Source: Nematostella vectensis
Lineage: Eukaryota; Cnidaria; Anthozoa; Actiniaria; Edwardsiidae
Assembly (NCBI RefSeq): GCF_932526225.1
Contig: NC_064040.1
Coordinates: forward strand, 9,465,356-9,529,355
DNA: 64,000 bases
Reading direction: 5' to 3'
Below the pieces are notes generated by a model, which saw only the letters and a program-made list of their open reading frames with translations, was not told the DNA's origin and did not search any database. Made by a program: the position numbers and the translations under genes. This document shows positions 59,131 through 64,000 of the stretch, one piece after another; positions within the stretch are counted from its first letter, which is position 1, and every line of letters begins with the position of its first letter.

Positions 59131-62100
59131 ATGGAAGAGCTCCTGAGTGACGTTTCACTAAAAGTCTTGGCCGTATGTCTGCGTCTTGCAGACTTTTACA
59201 ATGACAAAGGTGACCACGGAAAATCCTCCGAAATATGCCAAGGACTCCTAGACTCTGATTGGCTCACAGCTACTGCGAGATCACATGTCACCTTCAAGAA
59301 AAAGAGTGCAGACGCCGTGGCGAGTCTAAGGATAGCCGAGAACTACCGCTCCCAAGGGAACTTATCACGTGCCATGGACCATATGATCACGTGTTGCACG
59401 CTCGCACAGGAGTCTGGGAACATGATGTGTATGCAGAGTGCGCTATGCAGCATGGGATTAATGATGATCACGGCCGGGAAACCTGAGCAGGCAATAGAGC
59501 TTTTTCAACAGCATCTTTATCTAGCACAAGCTCAAGGAGACACACACAGTCAGATTATTGCCTATAAAAACCTCGCAAACGTGTGCCAGATGATCTCGAG
59601 CTTTGCACAAGGGATACAGTACGCGAAGCAAGGGCTTGCAATAACTCAGGGTTTGCAACGGGCTCAAAGCGAAGCTGAATTTTATATCGTTATTTGCCAT
59701 ATGTACGACTCGATCGGAAAGCCGCAGGAAGCCATCAACCACGCCAAAACGGCTCTTTCTCTTGCCAAAGAACACAAGCTTAAGCGAATCGAAGGGCAGG
59801 CGCACGCATGTTTGGGAGATGCCTACTACTCTATTGCCAAATTTGACGACTCGCTTAAGCACAACGAAAAGTTTCTAGAAATAGCACAAGGTCTTGATGA
59901 CAAGAAGATGGTAGCCCAGGCGTGCACTGGGCTGGGCTTAGTACACCACAGTCGCGGTGATAACCACATTGCAATACCCCTGCACGAGCAAGCACTCAAG
60001 ATCGACCAAGAACTCGGGGATAGAAGGGCTGAAGGAAAAAGCTATGGAAACCTTGGTAATGCAGCGTTTGCTCGAAGCGACTACACCAAGGCTCGCGAGT
60101 ATTACAACAAGTGTTTGGAGATCGCGGTACAGTTTGATAGCAAGCAGGATCAGTGGATGGTCTATCACTCTTTGGGAAATACGTTCTATTTTCAGGATGA
60201 CTTTCGGCAAGCTTTAGAGCACCAGAAGAAAGCACTGGATGTCGCGCGTGCGATTGGGGCGAGGGGAGGGGAGGCAAGTGCTCTTGGTGGAATAGGAAAC
60301 GTTTATTACGCACTGGGCGAGTATGACCACGCTATTGAATACTATCAACAGGCTTTGCCAATCACTGTTGAAGTCGGAGATAGGATAGAGGAGGGAAATA
60401 CTTACGGTAATCTCGGGAATTGTTATGATGGTCTGGAAAAGTACGATGATGCTATAGAAAAACACAAGAAGCATCTCGAAATTGCCCGCGACGTTGGTAA
60501 TAAGCCTGGCGAGTCACGTGCGCTGTGCAATTTGGGGATTGCCTATTATTGGGCTGATGATATTGAGAAAGCCCTTGAGAAGCACAACGAGCACTTGAAG
60601 GTCGCTATGGAGATTGGGGATAAATTAAACGTCAGCAGATGCTACGGGAACTTTGCAAACTGCTTCAAGCTCCAGCGAAATACCGAGAAAGCTATTGAGT
60701 TCTACCGAAAGCAAGCGGAATCCGCCAAAGAAATAGGCTCTTCAGAAGGGGAGGCAACGTCCTATTATAATGTAGGAACTCTGCATAAGAGCCTTGAAAA
60801 CTGGGACGACGCCTACGAAGCTATGAAAAAATGCATCGAGAAATACGAAGAGATTCGAGTACGCATGCGCAACGAAGACTCGCAGAAAGTCTCTATTGGT
60901 GATAAGCACGTGCGCGCGCATAAACATCTTGCGCTGATACTGCTGGAACAGAAGAAACTAAAAGAAGCTTTCCTGGCGGCGGATCGCGGACGCGCAGTGG
61001 CATTGAACGATCTCCTACGTAGCCTGTACAACGTCACATGTGACGAAAGCCATGAGGCTTTGGTTCTAGCTGAAGAGAGAAAGACTGAGGATCATTTAGC
61101 TAGCTTATATCATTTAACCAACGTTACAATGTTGTCATTTTCGTTTCTTTTTGGAACTCTCTATATCTGGGTTGCTGGGCGTGGTGGTCTACAGGTGACG
61201 ACGGTGCCATTTGGCGATGAGTTCATCGAGAAGTTCGTGAAGCTGATACGGTCCGCCTTGAGTTCTGTTGAAAGCGCGCGAGATAGCGAGTGCTTGGAGG
61301 AGAGGGACATGGCGGAAACCCAGATCGGCGACGAGCTCGCGGAAGACTTCTTCGCGTTACATCAAGACAAACTTCCTACCAGAAAACATGTAGACATGGA
61401 AGGAAATGAGGAAAATAAGCAAGCAGGGCGAGAAGCTTGCAGTAAACATACTCCCGACGGCAATCAATATAGCGAGAGGGAAGATAAGAGCGATGGTCAG
61501 TCGAGAGCCCAAGATTCAACGCGTTGTGTGTTGCCAGAATCTGACGAAGAAGAGGAGGAAAACCCCCTGAGCGAGTTGTACAACATCTTGATCAAACCCG
61601 TGGAAGAAAGTATCCAAGGAGATCACTTACTTATCATCCCCGAGAGCGCATTGTACTGCATACCTTACTCGGCTCTGGTTGACACTCAAGGGAAGTACCT
61701 CTCTGAGCGCTTCAGTGTCCAGGTCTCCACATCTCTTCGAACACTGGCCATGCATAATGGTGGCGGCGAGAATCTAGAAGGAGCACTAGTGATCGGTAAC
61801 CCCACTCTAGGGCAGGTGATGGTAAGGGGTAAGGTTACTAGGCCTAGGGACCTACCTGGGGCGTTGAAGGAGGCTCAAGACGTTGCCAAGTGCTTCAATG
61901 CGACCCCTTTAGTTCAAGCCCGAGCAACAAGGCCGCTGGTACTCCAGTACCTTCCAAGAGCTAGTGTCATCCACATTGCGGCGCATGGTGACTCGCGCCG
62001 CGGGGAGATCTATCTTGCACCTTCTTGGGCGCCCCATACTCCACAGAAAGGTGCATCGATTGGTCAAAAGGGGAAATTGACAGCAAATGCATCAGTGCTG

Positions 62101-62853
62101 GGACAAATAAGTGAAGACAGTGAGTGCAGTGCAAGGCCACAAGTAGCTGATAGCCTCTCCACAGCGAAGAGGAATGACACTGAATCGCTTCTTCAAACAC
62201 CGGAGGCTCGTGGACGTTCTGTTGCGGTGGCGCCTGCTAGAGGTTTGTCTGTATCAGGCAGCGTCCAAAGAGAAAATAATATCAAGGTGGAGCATTCAGT
62301 AAAAGAGACAAGCTCAGGGTTGCCTAACAACAATTCTGAATTTGAAAAGGGCAGAGACAACAGAAACAGCCCAGAGCCCCACTTTCCAAAGGAGACAACA
62401 AATTTGGAACCACCAACCGATAGGGAGGGGTTTAGTGGAGAGACGTTACCCAGTGAAGAAGACTTCCTTCTCACGTGCTCTGACATCGCAAAGCTCCATC
62501 TTCGGGCGCGTCTTGTCGTCCTCAGCTGCTGTCAGACTGCCAGCGGGAAGATCCGGTCAGAGGGTGTGGTGGGCATTGCCAGGTCGTTCCTCGGGGCCGG
62601 GGCGTCTGCCGTGCTCGTCACCATGTGGGCTATCTCAGACGACGCCACGCAGATCTTCATGGAGAATTTCTACAAGTTCTTGTTGGAAGGATTTCCATGC
62701 TGTGCTGCCGTAAGGATCAGCATGGAAGAGATGCGAAGGAGCGAGAAGTTTAAAGGTGCTGCAAACTGGGCCCCATTTTATGTCATAGGCCACGATGTCA
62801 AATTCAGTAAAAGTGAAGTTATGCAGATCCGATCTAACAGTCTTTTTCATTAG
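59131..62853 (+). CDS. TPR-CHAT protein (TTC28-like), caspase-fold CHAT domain
   Basis: One large exon, 1240 aa from the ATG at 59131. A splice acceptor ends at 59115 and the frame is open to it, so a few upstream residues may be missing. Residues about 1-620 are a run of tetratricopeptide repeats of about 40 residues (for example ALGGIGNVYYALGEYDHAIE), a protein-interaction superhelix. An acidic linker precedes the CHAT domain (about 780-1235). His952 in VIHIAAHGD and Cys1134 in VVLSCCQTASGK sit where the catalytic dyad of this separase/caspase-like (clan CD) fold lies. GVVGIARSFLGAGASAVLVT and MWAISDD are typical CHAT core. A Ser/Thr/Pro/Glu-rich insertion of about 130 residues separates His and Cys. 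Human TTC28 has the same architecture; bacterial TPR-CHAT proteases act in defence. Confidence 0.9.
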   Translation: MEELLSDVSLKVLAVCLRLADFYNDKGDHGKSSEICQGLLDSDWLTATARSHVTFKKKSADAVASLRIAENYRSQGNLSRAMDHMITCCTLAQESGNMMCMQSALCSMGLMMITAGKPEQAIELFQQHLYLAQAQGDTHSQIIAYKNLANVCQMISSFAQGIQYAKQGLAITQGLQRAQSEAEFYIVICHMYDSIGKPQEAINHAKTALSLAKEHKLKRIEGQAHACLGDAYYSIAKFDDSLKHNEKFLEIAQGLDDKKMVAQACTGLGLVHHSRGDNHIAIPLHEQALKIDQELGDRRAEGKSYGNLGNAAFARSDYTKAREYYNKCLEIAVQFDSKQDQWMVYHSLGNTFYFQDDFRQALEHQKKALDVARAIGARGGEASALGGIGNVYYALGEYDHAIEYYQQALPITVEVGDRIEEGNTYGNLGNCYDGLEKYDDAIEKHKKHLEIARDVGNKPGESRALCNLGIAYYWADDIEKALEKHNEHLKVAMEIGDKLNVSRCYGNFANCFKLQRNTEKAIEFYRKQAESAKEIGSSEGEATSYYNVGTLHKSLENWDDAYEAMKKCIEKYEEIRVRMRNEDSQKVSIGDKHVRAHKHLALILLEQKKLKEAFLAADRGRAVALNDLLRSLYNVTCDESHEALVLAEERKTEDHLASLYHLTNVTMLSFSFLFGTLYIWVAGRGGLQVTTVPFGDEFIEKFVKLIRSALSSVESARDSECLEERDMAETQIGDELAEDFFALHQDKLPTRKHVDMEGNEENKQAGREACSKHTPDGNQYSEREDKSDGQSRAQDSTRCVLPESDEEEEENPLSELYNILIKPVEESIQGDHLLIIPESALYCIPYSALVDTQGKYLSERFSVQVSTSLRTLAMHNGGGENLEGALVIGNPTLGQVMVRGKVTRPRDLPGALKEAQDVAKCFNATPLVQARATRPLVLQYLPRASVIHIAAHGDSRRGEIYLAPSWAPHTPQKGASIGQKGKLTANASVLGQISEDSECSARPQVADSLSTAKRNDTESLLQTPEARGRSVAVAPARGLSVSGSVQRENNIKVEHSVKETSSGLPNNNSEFEKGRDNRNSPEPHFPKETTNLEPPTDREGFSGETLPSEEDFLLTCSDIAKLHLRARLVVLSCCQTASGKIRSEGVVGIARSFLGAGASAVLVTMWAISDDATQIFMENFYKFLLEGFPCCAAVRISMEEMRRSEKFKGAANWAPFYVIGHDVKFSKSEVMQIRSNSLFH

Positions 62854-63189
62854 ACACTTCGAGATCTGAAAAACCAAGGCTCAGAAATTACGTTATTTTC
62901 GTTTTTTGGCTTTATTTAGTACATAGGGTAATTTTAAATATTAGCAGAACAATGTTTTTACGGATATTTTGCAATAACAGTTAATCTCTGTTAAGATAAC
63001 ATGCAGATAGGACAGTTACCGGTTGACTTTGGGTTGTTTTCATTTTTACATCTACCTGCATAGCAAGCCTAGAGGGCTGAGGGAAGATTAGGAAAGACCC
63101 TGCGTGTCAGGGAGAAAAAAAGGAGTGAACCATATGCCCCTTAGTTGTGCAAGTTTGCTGTGCGCATGCAGTTTTACTCAAGTTTTTCA

Positions 63190-63195
63190 AATAAA
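63190..63195 (+). terminator. Candidate poly(A) signal of TPR-CHAT
   Basis: AATAAA about 340 nt past the stop codon at 62853. A second AATAAA-like run lies near 63718. Either could be used. Confidence 0.5.
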
Positions 63196-63439
63196 AGCAT
63201 GTGCGTAGCTAACTCAAAATCAGCCAGTGCGTAAGATCACGTTTCATTAACACATTTCCCATAGTTTTCCCATGTTGTGGAGTCACTCTTCTTCACCAAC
63301 CCTTTGGGCTTGCTACGCGTGCTATCTACAATAGTAATATTGTTTCTAATAATATAATAAAGCATACACTTGGTGTTCTGACTAGGTATTCCAGGGATAC
63401 CATGACACTTTTTCAAGATCATTGAAGCACAGTGTAATA

Positions 63440-63690
63440 TAATGTAAAGATAAGTATATACCATTGAACCAATGTGTAATTTTGTCAATCCATTGTAAAT
63501 ACCATTGAACTAATGTCTAATTATGTCGCTCCGTGAACTAATGTGTAAATGTCACTACTCAGTGAATACCATTGAACTAATGTCTTTTTGTGTCATTCCT
63601 TGGTAAACAAACTTGAATCAATGCGTAATTATGTCACTAATAGCTTTAAACTAACTTACACATTTGATGCGTAATTATGTGTATCAAAAC
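63440..63690. repeat. Degenerate ~45-50-bp tandem repeat
   Basis: About five decayed units sharing ATACCATTGAACTAATGTCT followed by AATTATGTCACTCC. Non-coding, downstream of the TPR-CHAT gene. Confidence 0.75.
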
Positions 63691-64000
63691 AATGTGTCAT
63701 ATTTATATCACCCTTAGAATAATAAAATAGTTAAGTTTGTAAACTGTTTTTTTTAATATAACAATACAGTATAACAATCCAAGCCCATGTTGTTGTTAGG
63801 CTTAGCTATGCCTCTTGGCGTTCTTGGAATGCATTAAATAAGGTGCTTGAACTAATCAGCCATAAAATTAACACAATGGTGAATATATTTGAATATGTTG
63901 GGTCATTTTGTGTCATATGACCTTAGTCCATTGTAAAAATCCTTGATGCAATATCTGATATGATCCAATCAATTCCATCTAGGAGTTTCTCTCCTGTAAC

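Noticed and set aside
61117-61180. Apparent transmembrane segment (MLSFSFLFGTLYIWVAG) in the TPR-CHAT protein
   Set aside because: It sits where CHAT proteins have hydrophobic beta strands before the core; there is no signal peptide or flanking topology signal.

Overview
This is animal nuclear DNA: spliced multi-exon genes with canonical GT-AG introns, long repeat-filled introns, LINE remnants, short inverted-repeat elements and many minisatellites. AT-rich base composition, animal gene families (M13 peptidase, kanadaptin, TPR-CHAT) and the repeat style fit a cnidarian, probably an anthozoan such as a sea anemone. That assignment is inference. I read no credible tRNA, rRNA, CRISPR or bacterial-type gene.

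Layout. (1) 1-5.8 kb: the 5' three coding exons of a minus-strand neprilysin/ECE-like M13 metallopeptidase; the rest lies left of the window. (2) 7.0-30.4 kb: a complete minus-strand kanadaptin (SLC4A1AP) gene. Its 12 coding exons join in frame at every junction and encode 501 aa. Its introns hold most of the repeats: a 3.3-kb TA-flanked element with a dead LINE, three tandem 1138-bp units, a (AAT)46 microsatellite, a 6.4-kb foldback element with 1.65-kb inverted arms, and LINE fragments. (3) 30.8-53.3 kb: a plus-strand gene starting 374 bp from the kanadaptin start codon. Its 24 exons also join in frame and encode 959 aa: ankyrin repeats fused to a GH20 beta-N-acetylhexosaminidase-like domain. 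The position of the catalytic glutamate reads valine. (4) 54.1-54.9 kb: a minus-strand single-exon 281-aa ORF built from an exact 120-residue tandem duplication plus an integrase-like tail, probably transposon derived. (5) 55.5-57.1 kb: a five-exon, 141-aa profilin-like gene. (6) 59.1-62.9 kb: a large plus-strand exon for a TPR-CHAT (TTC28-like) protein with the His/Cys dyad of the caspase-like CHAT fold.

The most unusual pattern is that several minisatellites are tandem copies of splice junctions. One is at the kanadaptin exon-2 acceptor. Four are in the ankyrin-GH20 gene, at the exon 3 acceptor, exon 9 donor, exon 15 donor and exon 17 acceptor. Each array multiplies a real splice site plus adjoining exon bases, leaving rows of decoy sites next to the functional one.

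The genes do not form one pathway. The only clear regulatory link is the divergent kanadaptin/ankyrin-GH20 pair, which probably shares a promoter. All exon structures were derived by hand from reading frame, splice consensus and family similarity, with no transcript data.
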